DNA of 64,000 bases, taken from assembly GCF_900172255.1 (NCBI RefSeq), contig NZ_FWFU01000001.1, positions 558,001 to 622,000 of the forward strand. Direction: 5' to 3'. Below are positions 9,027 to 18,049 of the stretch, one piece after another; position 1 is the first letter of the stretch, and every line of letters begins with the position of its first letter. The notes beneath the pieces were generated by a model. That model was not told the origin of the DNA and ran no database searches. It worked only from the letters and a program-made list of their open reading frames with translations. Position numbers and translations under genes: made by a program. Source of the stretch: Roseovarius halotolerans. Lineage in GTDB: Bacteria > Pseudomonadota > Alphaproteobacteria > Rhodobacterales > Rhodobacteraceae.

Positions 9027-10331
9027 ATGCCTGAAAGCTCGATGATCGGCAGCCGCATCCGCGAAAGACGCGTGATGAACGGCATTCGGCAGTCCGATTT
9101 GGCCCGCCGTGTCGGGATTTCGCCGTCTTACCTGAACCTGATCGAACATAACCGGCGCAGAATCGGCGGTAAGACCCTTCTCGATATCGCCGATGCGTTG
9201 GAGGTGGAGCCCGCGCTGCTTTCCGAGGGGGCCGAGGCGACGCTGATCACCGGGTTGCGCGAAGCTGCGGGCGCCCAGGCCGCGCAAGGCGTCGAGACCG
9301 ACCGCACCGAGGAATTCGCCGGGCGCTTTCCGGGCTGGGCGCGCCTGCTGGTGGACCTGCATGGCCGCGCCGGGGCCCTGCAGCGCACGGTCGAGACCCT
9401 GACGGACCGCTTGGCGCATGACCCGCATCTGGCGGATTCGCTGCACGAGGTGATCTCGACGGTGACCGCGATCCGCTCGACCTCGTCGATCCTGGTCGAG
9501 ACCGAGGCGCTGGAGCCCGAATGGCAGAACCGCTTTCACCGCAATATCGACGAAGACAGCCGCCGGCTTGCCGAAGGCGCCGAGGCGCTGGTGCGCTATC
9601 TTGAGGGGGCGGCCAATACCGAGGTCGAGATCAAGTCGCCGCAGGACGAGCTGTTGGCGTTCCTGTCGGCCAACGATTTCCATTTCCCGGCGCTCGAAGT
9701 CGGCGCGGGGCCGCAGGTTGCGAAGAAGATCGTGGAGCAGGCCGGGGCGCTGGTTTCGGATGCGGCGCGGCGGCTGGCGCTGGACGCGCTGGAGCAATAC
9801 CGCGCGGATGCCGAACGCCTGCCGCTAAAACCGCTGTTGGAGGAAATGCGCCGCGATCCCGCACCCGAGCGGCTTGCGCAGCTCTTTGGCGGTGATCTGC
9901 CCGCGGTTTTCCGGCGCATCGCGTCGCTGCCCGAAAGCGAGGTGGGGCTGGTCGGATTGGTGACATGCGATGCGTCGGGCGCGTTGATCCATCGCCGCCC
10001 GTTCCCGCGTTTCGCGATGCCGCGCGATGCCGGGGCCTGCGCACTCTGGCCGCTTTTCCAGGTGCTTGGGCAACCGCAAGTGCCGGTTCGGGTGCGCCTG
10101 CGCCAGGCGGGACGTGGGCAGGAGACGGTGTTGGCGCTGGCTGTCGCCGAGCAGCTTGCCCCGGCAACCTTCGAGCGGCCGGCGTTGATGCGGGCGCATA
10201 TGCTGATCCTGCCCGACGGATCGGACCGAAGCGAGGGCGAGGTGCGCGATGTCGGGGTCAGTTGCCGGATCTGCCCGCTCAGGGACTGCCCTGCGCGCCG
10301 CGAACCGTCGATTGTTGCAGACGGATTTTGA
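9027..10331 (+). CDS. RamB/ScfR-type HTH regulator (XRE helix-turn-helix plus DUF2083-like C-terminus)
   Basis: 434 residues. Residues about 5-60 are an XRE helix-turn-helix (IRERRVMNGIRQSDLARRVGIS). The C-terminus carries the cysteine cluster CRICPLRDCPARREP, typical of the family that includes RamB, a regulator of acetate metabolism, and short-chain fatty acid regulators. The middle corresponds to the IrrE/M78-like region, but no HExxH is visible, so no peptidase activity is expected. It is transcribed divergently from the Liv-type operon, which precedes acs, so it is the natural candidate to control both. ATG 9027 is used; an in-frame ATG at 9042 is possible. Confidence 0.88.
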   Translation: MPESSMIGSRIRERRVMNGIRQSDLARRVGISPSYLNLIEHNRRRIGGKTLLDIADALEVEPALLSEGAEATLITGLREAAGAQAAQGVETDRTEEFAGRFPGWARLLVDLHGRAGALQRTVETLTDRLAHDPHLADSLHEVISTVTAIRSTSSILVETEALEPEWQNRFHRNIDEDSRRLAEGAEALVRYLEGAANTEVEIKSPQDELLAFLSANDFHFPALEVGAGPQVAKKIVEQAGALVSDAARRLALDALEQYRADAERLPLKPLLEEMRRDPAPERLAQLFGGDLPAVFRRIASLPESEVGLVGLVTCDASGALIHRRPFPRFAMPRDAGACALWPLFQVLGQPQVPVRVRLRQAGRGQETVLALAVAEQLAPATFERPALMRAHMLILPDGSDRSEGEVRDVGVSCRICPLRDCPARREPSIVADGF

Positions 10332-10402
10332 CAGCGGCGCAGACATTGACGATAAATGCGCGGTGGCAACCGCCGCAATCGACTGGAGGGGAGGCCGATT
10401 GA

Positions 10403-10771
10403 ATGGGGAAACGAGTTCTTCTTATCGAAGACGAGCCCAATATCATCGAAGCCGTCAGCTTTATCCTGTCCCGAGACGGATGGGACGTGAAAACCCATTC
10501 CAACGGACATGATGCGATTGATGCGGTGCGCGCCAGGGCCCCGGACCTGGTGATCCTCGACGTGATGCTGCCGGGCAAGAGCGGTTTCGATATCCTGCAG
10601 GAAATCCGTGCCGACGGCGAACTGGCCACGATGCCGGTGCTGATGCTGACGGCGCGCGGGCAGGTGAAGGATCGTGAACTCGCCGAGCAATCGGGTGTCA
10701 GTCGTTACATGACCAAGCCGTTCTCGAATGCCGACGTTCTCGAGGTGGTGCGCAGCATGGTTGCAACATGA
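10403..10771 (+). CDS. single-domain response regulator (CheY-like)
   Basis: 122 residues forming one receiver domain: acidic pair ED(10-11)E, phospho-acceptor Asp53 in VILDVMLPG, and the conserved lysine in MTKPFSNAD. There is no output domain. GGGGAGG precedes the ATG. Its stop overlaps the start of the next small gene, and the histidine kinase follows, so it is very likely that kinase's partner. Confidence 0.93.
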   Translation: MGKRVLLIEDEPNIIEAVSFILSRDGWDVKTHSNGHDAIDAVRARAPDLVILDVMLPGKSGFDILQEIRADGELATMPVLMLTARGQVKDRELAEQSGVSRYMTKPFSNADVLEVVRSMVAT

Positions 10772-11034
10772 GCCGCGAGCGTGGTCCGGTTTTCCTCGAA
10801 CGGCGCACCTATCGGCGCCGCCGGATGTCGGATGCGGCGCGCCTGATGCCGATCCTGGGGGCGGCGCTGTTCGGGCTGCCGCTGCTTTGGGGGATGGCGG
10901 GTCCGCCGACATCGACCAAGCGGGTGATGTTCTATGTTTTTTCCATCTGGTTTGTCCTGACCGTGCTGACGGCGGTGATCTCGCGCTACCTGCGTCAAGA
11001 GAAACAGGACACGTCCGATACCGGAGAGTGGTGA
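10768..11034 (+). CDS. small two-helix membrane protein between regulator and symporter-kinase
   Basis: 88 residues with a basic N-terminus (ERRTYRRRR) and two hydrophobic segments (LMPILGAALFGLPLLWGM and VMFYVFSIWFVLTVLTAVI), then a short charged tail. It overlaps the receiver gene by 4 nt (ATGA) and its TGA is immediately followed by the kinase ATG. This strict coupling suggests an accessory subunit of the symporter-kinase. Small two-helix proteins are also found as partners of sodium:solute symporters (DUF4212/DUF485 types), but I cannot assign this one to either family. Confidence 0.8.
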   Translation: MSRERGPVFLERRTYRRRRMSDAARLMPILGAALFGLPLLWGMAGPPTSTKRVMFYVFSIWFVLTVLTAVISRYLRQEKQDTSDTGEW

Positions 11035-13731
11035 ATGGCCACACTGAACCTGCTGGTCCTGGTCTGTTTCCTTTACGTGGCCTTCCTTTTCACCATCGCC
11101 TTCGGGGCGGACCGCGCGGCGCGGCGCGGACGCGGCACATGGCTGCGCTCGCCGGTGGTCTATACGCTGTCGCTGTCGATCTATTGCACGGCCTGGACAT
11201 TCTACGGGGCGGTCGGCTTTGCGGCGCGCTCGGGGCTTGAGTTCGTTACGATCTATCTTGGCCCGACGCTGGTGATGATCGGCTGGTGGTGGACCCTGCG
11301 CAAGATGGTGCGGGTGGGGCGCAGCCAGCGGATCACTTCGGTGGCCGACCTGATCTCGTCGCGCTACGGCAAGTCGAACCTGCTGGCCGTATTCGTCACG
11401 GTGCTGGCCGTGGTCGGCACAACACCCTATATCGCGCTGCAGTTGCAATCGGTCACCCTGTCCTTTGCGGCCTTCGCGGCCAATGAACCCAGCGGTACCG
11501 ATCTGCCCAACCAGCAATCCATCGCGCTTTGGGTCGCGCTTGGGCTGGCGCTGTTCACCATCCTATTCGGGACGCGTAACCTTGATGCCAATGAGCGCCA
11601 TCACGGCGTGGTCATGGCCATCGCGATCGAGGCGGTCGTGAAGCTGTTCGCTCTCCTGGCGGTTGGCGTCTTCGTGGTCTGGGGCCTTGCCGGGGGGGTC
11701 AACGACACGCTCGCAAGGATAGATGCCTCGCCGATCGCGGCATGGGAGGTATCGGGCAGCCGCTGGGTCGGGCTGACCATGCTGTCCGCGGCCGCTTTCC
11801 TGTGCCTGCCGCGAATGTTCCAGGTTATGGTGGTCGAGAACGAGGACGAGGGGCATCTGCGCACGGCGTCCTGGGCGTTTCCGGCGTATCTCATGTTGAT
11901 GAGCCTGTTCGTTCTGCCGATCGCGGCAGTGGGGCTGGATGTCTTGCCGGAGGGCGCGAACCCGGACCTGTTCGTGCTGACGCTGCCCTTGCAAGACGGG
12001 CGCGACGGGCTGGCGATCCTGTCGTTCATCGGCGGGTTCTCGTCGGCCACGTCGATGGTCATCGTGGCGGCGATCGCGCTGTCGACGATGGTGTCGAACC
12101 ATGTGGTGATGCCTGTCTGGCTGTGGATCACCGGCGGTTCGGCGGTGATGTCGGGCGATGTTCGTAACGTGGCGCTGCTGGCGCGACGGACCTCGATCGC
12201 GGGGATCGTCCTGCTGGGCTATCTCTATTTCCACGTGTCTGGCGGGGGCACGGCCCTGGCCGCGATCGGGCTCGTGTCGTTCGCGGGTGTGGCGCAGTTC
12301 CTGCCGGCCCTCATGGGAGGGCTGTACTGGCGCGCAGCGAACCGGACGGGTGCATTGGCCGGGTTGGGCGTGGGTTTTGTCGTTTGGCTCTATTGCTTGT
12401 TCCTGCCCAGTTTCGGGCCGTCCCCGGTGATGCCGCAGGCCGTGATCGACCACGGGCTTTTCGGTTTGCATTGGCTGCGTCCGCAGGCGTTGTTCGGGGC
12501 GGAAGGAATGGACCCGCTGATTCATGCCGTGATGTGGAGCATCTCGCTCAACACCATCGTTTTCATCACCGTCTCGATCATCAGTTTCCCGCGCCCCGTC
12601 GAACGCCTGCAGGGTGCGCAGTTCGTCAATGTGTTCGAGCATTCGGGCAGCCCGCCGGGCTGGACAGGCGGGCTGGCCCAGAGCGAAGATCTTCTGATCA
12701 TGTCGCAACGCATCATCGGCGGGCCGCAGGCACAGGCGCTGTTCGCCGCCGCAGCGCAGCGCCAGGGGCTGGCGGGATATCTTCCCGAACCCAGCCCCGA
12801 GTTCCTGCAGGAGATGGAGCGCGAGCTTTCGGGTTCGGTCGGCGCGGCGACGGCGCATGCGATGATCTCGCAGATCGTGGGCGGCGCCAGCGTTTCGGTC
12901 GAGGACCTGATGGCGGTGGCCGATGAAACCGCCCAGATCATGGAATATTCAAGCCGCCTCGAGGCCAAGACCGAGGAACAGGAACGCACCGCCCGACAGC
13001 TGCGCGAGGCCAACCAGAAGCTGACGCAGCTATCGGTCCAGAAGGATGCGTTCCTGAGTCAGATCAGCCATGAGTTGCGCACGCCGATGACCTCGATCCG
13101 GGCGTTCTCGGAGATCCTGCGCGACACGCAGGGCCTGAAAACCGCCGAGAAAAGCAAATACGCCGCGATCATTCATGACGAGACCGTGCGTCTGACGCGG
13201 CTTCTTGACGATCTTCTGGACCTGAGCGTGCTGGAAAACGGGCAGGTGGTGCTGAACAGCCAGACGGGCCGGCTGGGGCCTCTTCTGGATCGCGCCATTG
13301 CGGCCGCCGGGGTCGATGCAGAGACATTTCGCATCGAGCGCGACCGGCAGGCCGAGGACGTGATGCTGACCACGGATCTGGACCGGCTGGCGCAGGTCTT
13401 CATCAACCTGATCTCGAACGCACGCAAGTATTGCGATTCACCGAGCCAGGTACTGACGATTGCGCCAAAACGGCAGAAGGACCGGCTGCTGATCGATTTC
13501 ATCGACAATGGATCGGGGATCCCGACTGATCATCAATCCATGGTCTTCGAGAAATTCTCGCGGATCGGGGAAACCAAGGCGGGTGGCGCGGGGCTGGGGC
13601 TGGCGATCTGCCGCGAGATCATGGCGCGGCTGGGGGGGGATATCACCTATCTGCCCGGTCAATCCGGCGCGGCCTTCAGGGTGACGCTGCCACAGCCTTT
13701 CGCGGACACCACGCCGCCGGTATCCGCATAA
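11035..13731 (+). CDS. sodium:solute symporter-fused sensor histidine kinase
   Basis: 898 residues. The first about 500 form an SLC5/SSS permease-like domain with 12-13 helices (ITSVADLISSRYGKS, GFSSATSMVIVAAIALSTMVSN). A STAC-like linker (about 550-620) and a short coiled coil lead into a HisKA domain with H-box SQISHELRTPM, phospho-acceptor His679. A HATPase domain follows (INLISNARKY, DNGSGIP, GAGLGLAICREIMARLGG). No PAS domain is apparent, unlike CbrA. The family senses, and sometimes transports, organic solutes such as acetate or amino acids; coupling to the upstream receiver and the RamB-like gene suggests nutrient sensing for acetate-type carbon (inference). Confidence 0.93.
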   Translation: MATLNLLVLVCFLYVAFLFTIAFGADRAARRGRGTWLRSPVVYTLSLSIYCTAWTFYGAVGFAARSGLEFVTIYLGPTLVMIGWWWTLRKMVRVGRSQRITSVADLISSRYGKSNLLAVFVTVLAVVGTTPYIALQLQSVTLSFAAFAANEPSGTDLPNQQSIALWVALGLALFTILFGTRNLDANERHHGVVMAIAIEAVVKLFALLAVGVFVVWGLAGGVNDTLARIDASPIAAWEVSGSRWVGLTMLSAAAFLCLPRMFQVMVVENEDEGHLRTASWAFPAYLMLMSLFVLPIAAVGLDVLPEGANPDLFVLTLPLQDGRDGLAILSFIGGFSSATSMVIVAAIALSTMVSNHVVMPVWLWITGGSAVMSGDVRNVALLARRTSIAGIVLLGYLYFHVSGGGTALAAIGLVSFAGVAQFLPALMGGLYWRAANRTGALAGLGVGFVVWLYCLFLPSFGPSPVMPQAVIDHGLFGLHWLRPQALFGAEGMDPLIHAVMWSISLNTIVFITVSIISFPRPVERLQGAQFVNVFEHSGSPPGWTGGLAQSEDLLIMSQRIIGGPQAQALFAAAAQRQGLAGYLPEPSPEFLQEMERELSGSVGAATAHAMISQIVGGASVSVEDLMAVADETAQIMEYSSRLEAKTEEQERTARQLREANQKLTQLSVQKDAFLSQISHELRTPMTSIRAFSEILRDTQGLKTAEKSKYAAIIHDETVRLTRLLDDLLDLSVLENGQVVLNSQTGRLGPLLDRAIAAAGVDAETFRIERDRQAEDVMLTTDLDRLAQVFINLISNARKYCDSPSQVLTIAPKRQKDRLLIDFIDNGSGIPTDHQSMVFEKFSRIGETKAGGAGLGLAICREIMARLGGDITYLPGQSGAAFRVTLPQPFADTTPPVSA

Positions 13732-13815
13732 AGCCCTTGGTAACCTTCACGGAGGTAAGTTGAGGGGCGGCACGCAGTGGCGGGCCGCTTTTGACGGCAG
13801 GCAACGGCGGATCAG

Positions 13816-14778
13816 ATGAGCACGCAGGAGGGACATTCGGTCGTTCATCGCAAGGCGGCGGATGCGCGCAAGGTATTCGATGCGCGTGCCATGTCGCCAT
13901 CGCGGGCGCTGCGCCTGTCGCTGGCGCGCGCAGCGGATTCGGTGCTCAATCTGGCGGCGACCGTGGCCACGCTGGAGCAGATGGTGCTGCCACATGACGG
14001 CATCGCACGGGAAATGGGCGAGGATGGCTTGTTGCTGTTGCTGGACGGGCCGGGCGCGCGGCGCGGCGCGCTTCGCTTCGATCCGCAATTCATGGCCGCC
14101 CTGATCGAAGTGCAGACCATCGGCACCGTCGAGCGGGCCGAGGCCATACCCCGCCCCGTGACGCGGACCGATGCGGCGATCGCGGCGCCGCTGGTGGATT
14201 CCATGCTGGCCCTGGCCGATGATCTCCTGGCCGAGGCCGCGGATGGCCCTGATGAGCCCGCGCCATCCGGTTTCCGCTTTGGCGACATGGTCGAGGATCT
14301 GCGGATGCTGATGCTGTCGCTGGACGCGCCGGATTTCGATCTGTTCCGGTTGACCGTCGATCTGGGCGAGGGTGCGAAGACCGGAGTGATGACCCTGCTG
14401 CTGCCGCATGAACCCGCGAGGCGCAAGCAACCGGATACCGCGCAGGGCGGCACCACGCTGAAGGCGAATGCACTGGGTGCGCCGATCGTTCTTGAAGCGG
14501 TGATCGAACGCTTGTCGCTGCCGCTGCGGGAGGTCTGCACGCTGATGCCCGGAGCGGTGTTGAACCTGTCGCGCAGGGCGCTGGACGACACCCGGCTGAT
14601 GGCAGCGGGCGCACATCCGGTGGCCACGGTGAAGCTGGGGCAGGCGGGCGGGTGGCGGGCGGTGCGCCTGCTTGGTTCCGCGCAGGAGGCCGGCGGCCGG
14701 GAGGCCGCGCCACGCAACTCGGAACCCGACGCGGCGCAGGCGCCCGAGACTTCGCTGTCGGCTTTGCGCGACTCTTGA
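13816..14778 (+). CDS. orphan FliM/FliN (SpoA) C-terminal domain protein
   Basis: 320 residues. The C-terminal segment about 220-285 (IVLEAVIERLSLPLREVCTLMPGAV) has the layout of a SpoA/FliN domain, and the N-terminal part resembles the FliM middle region (ALRLSLARAADSVLNL). FliM/FliN proteins build the flagellar switch or type III export C-ring. No flagellar or secretion gene lies anywhere else in this window. The central region is acidic and variable, and the C-terminus is low-complexity. The role is uncertain: a motor component encoded apart from its operon, or a re-used scaffold. Confidence 0.7.
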   Translation: MSTQEGHSVVHRKAADARKVFDARAMSPSRALRLSLARAADSVLNLAATVATLEQMVLPHDGIAREMGEDGLLLLLDGPGARRGALRFDPQFMAALIEVQTIGTVERAEAIPRPVTRTDAAIAAPLVDSMLALADDLLAEAADGPDEPAPSGFRFGDMVEDLRMLMLSLDAPDFDLFRLTVDLGEGAKTGVMTLLLPHEPARRKQPDTAQGGTTLKANALGAPIVLEAVIERLSLPLREVCTLMPGAVLNLSRRALDDTRLMAAGAHPVATVKLGQAGGWRAVRLLGSAQEAGGREAAPRNSEPDAAQAPETSLSALRDS

Positions 14779-14839
14779 CTTGCATCAAGGCCGGGGGCGT
14801 TCCCATATGAAAGGGTAGTCGCGCGGACGGAGGAGCATC

Positions 14840-15163
14840 ATGCAATCTAAACAGGTATATCGCGACGCCCTGATGGGGCGTTTGGCCGAACTCGATAGTC
14901 GGCTGCACAAGATCGAGGGCGCGCTGGACGAGCCCCATTCCAAGGATTGGGACGATGCCGCCATCGAACACGAGAACGATGAGGTGCTGGAGCAGCTGGG
15001 CCAAAGTGGGCAGGACGAGATCGTCCGTATCCGCGCCGCGCTGCAACGGCTGCGCGATGGCAGTTTCGGAACCTGCACCCGCTGTGGCGAGCAGATTTCT
15101 GCCGAGCGTCTGGATACCCTGCCTGAAACCCCGTTCTGCCGGGATTGTGCCGCATCGATCTGA
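14840..15163 (+). CDS. TraR/DksA-family zinc-finger protein
   Basis: 107 residues: an N-terminal helical hairpin (about 1-72) and a C4 zinc finger formed by Cys79, Cys82, Cys100 and Cys103 (CTRCGE...FCRDCA). Short DksA-like proteins bind the RNA polymerase secondary channel, although this one lacks the full coiled-coil length of DksA (about 150 residues). GGAGG precedes the ATG. It stands as its own unit, with a small acidic protein gene following. Confidence 0.9.
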   Translation: MQSKQVYRDALMGRLAELDSRLHKIEGALDEPHSKDWDDAAIEHENDEVLEQLGQSGQDEIVRIRAALQRLRDGSFGTCTRCGEQISAERLDTLPETPFCRDCAASI

Positions 15164-15294
15164 GCCGGCTCGTGATATGGTTCGAGGGCGGGCCGCAGCG
15201 CCCGCCAGCCCGCCACCAGGATGGGAAGGGTGACTTGAGCGACGAGAGCGAGCAGGACGACGAAAAGACGATGAAGGAAGAGGAGGAGGTGATC

Positions 15295-15504
15295 ATGACC
15301 GAACTGAATACCCAGCTTCTGACACTCAAGGAGCAGATCAGGGATGCCAGTCCCGATATGCGTCCCGCGTTCGCGCCGCAACTTGCCGGGTTGATCGCAA
15401 CCATGAATGAGAAGGGCATACCGGTGCCCGCCGAAATTCAGGACCTGCACGACGACCTGGTGAACGAATCCATCGAGGCGCAGTTCGACAACATGCCGGT
15501 TTGA
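15295..15504 (+). CDS. small hypothetical protein
   Basis: 69 residues from the ATG at 15295, chosen because GAGGAGG lies 5-8 nt upstream. The frame stays open back to 15145, but the upstream part overlaps the zinc-finger gene and looks non-coding. The product is acidic, helical and soluble (LTLKEQIRDASPDMRPAFAPQLAGLI). No family was recognised. Bias and ribosome site support a real gene. Confidence 0.7.
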   Translation: MTELNTQLLTLKEQIRDASPDMRPAFAPQLAGLIATMNEKGIPVPAEIQDLHDDLVNESIEAQFDNMPV

Positions 15505-15606
15505 TCCCACCGGTTACCGGAATTCCAGATGCGGTGCTTGCGTGCGATGCGATTCTTCGTAGTAATTGCAGGCATATGATTTCGGTATTCACAGGCAGGG
15601 AACGGG

Positions 15607-17667
15607 GTGGCGTCGGAAGTTCACACTGAACTCAGCGATGGCATCGCTGTGGTTACAATGGATCGTCCCGTGGCCAATGCGCTTGCGCCGGGGCTGCGCG
15701 CGCAACTGGCGCAGGCCCTGCGCGATGCCTTTGCGAACGAGGATGTGCGCGCACTGGTGCTGCGCGGTGCGGGCAGCGTATTTTCGAGCGGTGTAGACAT
15801 CTCGGAATATGATGGCCCGCTGGCCGAGCCCTGGATCGGTGACCTGTGCGATCTCATCGAGTCCGGCCCCAAGCCTGTGGTTGCCGCGCTGCATGGCGCG
15901 GCATTGGGCGGCGGGCTGGAACTGGCGCTGGCGGCGCATGCCCGCGTCGCCGAGGCCACGACCCGGCTGGCGCAGCCGGAACTGTCGCTCGGGCTTATAC
16001 CCGGAGGCGGCGCGACACAGCGCCTGCCGCGCCTGATCGGCGCGCAGGCGTCGCTGGAATTCCTGATGTCTGCCCAGCCCGCGCGCGCCAATGACCCGCG
16101 TCTGGCGCGACTGTGTGACCGGCTGGTCCCGGGCGATCCGCTGGAACCTGCGCGGGAGCTTGCACGCAGCCTTGCCGATCGCGCCGCCTGGACCCCGACA
16201 CGCGAGCGCAGGCGCGGTTTTTCCGATCCCGAGGGCTATCAGCGCGCCGTCGCAGCAGTTACGGCCCGCATCAAGGGCAAGGACGGCGCCGAATCTGATT
16301 TGCTGAAATGCATCGAAGCGGCGCAGCTTCTGCCTTTCGAGCAGGGCGTGGCGCTGGAGCAGGCGTTGTTCCGGGACCGGCTGGTCGCGCCGGATGCGCT
16401 TTGCCGCAGGCATCTCTATACCGCCGAGCGCCGCGCCGGGATCATGCCCGAACCGGGGCGCGCGGGTGCCGTCCAGCCGCCGATGCGGGTGCTGATGCTG
16501 GGTGCCGGTGCGGAGTTGGCCGAGCTTTCGGTCGCCTGTCTTCAGGCTGGCCGGCTGGTTGATATCCTGGCGCCATCGACCGAACAGGCCAATGCCACGA
16601 TCTCGCGAATTGCGCGGATTCTGGATGATTGGGCGGGGCGCGGTCGCCTGACCGGCGCGGCGCGTGAGGCCTGTCTGCAGCGGCTGGCGGTCGCGCGGGG
16701 ACGCGAGGCGCTGGCGGGCGCCGACCTGGTGGTGGACAGTGGCAACAGTGCTGTCCCCGAGAGCGGCGATCTGGGCGCGCGTGCGATCTGGGCGGTTCTG
16801 GGCACAGCCCGGGAAATCGGCGCGCGCAGACTCGAGGTGCCCGCGCCTGAGCGGTTGCTTGGGCTGCGCCTTTACCGCCCGGTGCAAAGCGCGCGTTTGG
16901 CCGAGATCCTCGTGCCCGACGGGGTGGTGCCCGAGGCGGTTGCCGGGCTTGTGCGGCTCTTGGGTGAAATGGGCCGTATCGTGGTGCGCACGGCTGCAAG
17001 CGGCGCCAGCGCGGGCGACGACCTTCAGGCGGCCTTGCTGCGCGCGGCACTGGCTCTCGCCGATGCCGGCTGGTCACCCTATGAGCTGGACGAAGCGGCG
17101 CGCGGGCTTGGCTTTGCGGCGGGGCCTTTCGAGACAGCCGATCAGGACGGGCTGGAACGGGTTCTGGCGCGGCTCGATCTGATCGGCGATCTGCGCGCGC
17201 AGCAACGCCTGGCGGGCACGTCGCTTCTGTCGACGCGGATCGCCGCGGGCGCGGGCGGGCGCGCCGTTGGCAAGGGACTCTATCTTTATCCCGCCGAGGG
17301 CGGAAAGCGGCCTGATCCCGCGGTCCTGGCATGGGCCGAAGGACGCCGGGCCAACGGGCGCGACGCGGTGCCGGAGCTTGACCCGGCCCGGGCATTGCAT
17401 GCGGCATTGGTGAACGAGGCCGCGCGCCTTCTGGCGGGGCGGGTTGTTCAACGTGCGTCGGATCTGGATCTGGTGATGGTGCGGGGGCTGGGTTTTGCCG
17501 CGGCGCGCGGCGGCCCGCTCTTGCAGGCGGATATGGCGGGGCTGCTCACGCTGCTCAAGGTGATGAAACAGGCCGCCCGGCTGGCGCCCGCGATCTGGAC
17601 ACCGCATCCTATGATCGAAGCGATGGTCAAGAATGGCGAGGGGTTCTTTCCCCGTCCTGGCGCCTGA
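15607..17667 (+). CDS. FadB/FadJ-like enoyl-CoA hydratase / 3-hydroxyacyl-CoA dehydrogenase, dehydrogenase half probably inactive
   Basis: 686 residues with the two-part FadB layout. The N-terminal crotonase domain keeps both catalytic glutamates, Glu105 (GGGLELAL) and Glu125 (QPELSLGL), and the oxyanion segment SSGVDIS, so hydratase/isomerase activity is likely. The dehydrogenase half is degenerate: the NAD motif reads LGAGAELAEL without the third glycine, and the catalytic His of the family's NPVH motif is Gln427 (RPVQSARLAEI), although the Glu at 433 remains. The start is GTG at 15607. Its 3' end forms an inverted repeat shared with the convergent small gene. It may act as a hydratase needing another dehydrogenase, or on unusual acyl-CoAs. 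Confidence 0.9.
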   Translation: MASEVHTELSDGIAVVTMDRPVANALAPGLRAQLAQALRDAFANEDVRALVLRGAGSVFSSGVDISEYDGPLAEPWIGDLCDLIESGPKPVVAALHGAALGGGLELALAAHARVAEATTRLAQPELSLGLIPGGGATQRLPRLIGAQASLEFLMSAQPARANDPRLARLCDRLVPGDPLEPARELARSLADRAAWTPTRERRRGFSDPEGYQRAVAAVTARIKGKDGAESDLLKCIEAAQLLPFEQGVALEQALFRDRLVAPDALCRRHLYTAERRAGIMPEPGRAGAVQPPMRVLMLGAGAELAELSVACLQAGRLVDILAPSTEQANATISRIARILDDWAGRGRLTGAAREACLQRLAVARGREALAGADLVVDSGNSAVPESGDLGARAIWAVLGTAREIGARRLEVPAPERLLGLRLYRPVQSARLAEILVPDGVVPEAVAGLVRLLGEMGRIVVRTAASGASAGDDLQAALLRAALALADAGWSPYELDEAARGLGFAAGPFETADQDGLERVLARLDLIGDLRAQQRLAGTSLLSTRIAAGAGGRAVGKGLYLYPAEGGKRPDPAVLAWAEGRRANGRDAVPELDPARALHAALVNEAARLLAGRVVQRASDLDLVMVRGLGFAAARGGPLLQADMAGLLTLLKVMKQAARLAPAIWTPHPMIEAMVKNGEGFFPRPGA

Positions 17668-17700
17668 GACACCCGCGCCATCAGGCGTCAGCCCAGGACG
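17653..17700. terminator. Nested inverted repeat across convergent stops
   Basis: CGTCCTGG (17653-17660) followed by CGCCTGA (17661-17667) pairs with TCAGGCG (17681-17687) and CCAGGACG (17693-17700), leaving a 5-nt bulge and a 13-nt loop. It spans the stops of the FadB-like gene and the convergent membrane-protein gene. No U-tract is present, so it may be an intrinsic pause site or a 3' end stabiliser for both mRNAs. Confidence 0.45.
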
Positions 17701-17903
17701 ATCCCGACCACCACCAGCATGAGACCGAAAACCGAGAGAAGCAGCGCGCCGAAATTGACCGGCACAACCTTTTGGACACGGGCCCGCAACGCCTCGTCGC
17801 TGAGTCCGGCCTTGCGGGCCTTCCACACGGTCACGATGCACCAAACCAGCCCGCCAAGCCCCAAGAGCGAGATGAGCGCGCCCAGCCAGATCAGCATCTC
17901 CAT
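17688..17903 (-). CDS. small two-helix membrane protein
   Basis: 71 residues from ATG 17903, which has AAAGGA 7-8 nt upstream; another ATG seven codons earlier (17924) has none. Two hydrophobic helices (LIWLGALISLLGLGGLVWCIV and VPVNFGALLLSVFGLMLVVVGIVL) flank a basic loop (KARKAGLSDEALRARVQK). Small proteins of this pattern are widespread in Rhodobacteraceae without known function. It is convergent with the FadB-like gene. Confidence 0.8.
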   Translation of the reverse strand: MEMLIWLGALISLLGLGGLVWCIVTVWKARKAGLSDEALRARVQKVVPVNFGALLLSVFGLMLVVVGIVLG

Positions 17904-18049
17904 CCGCGTGGTCCTTTCGATCATACCGATATCCGCATGCGCCTATCCCAAGCCTTGCAAAACTGCAACTGCCGCGCGGTTTGCGAAAGCGTCTTGCAGC
18001 AGCAGGGCGGCGCGGTTAGGAGAGAACCTCTTACGGACCGGAGGGCCTT

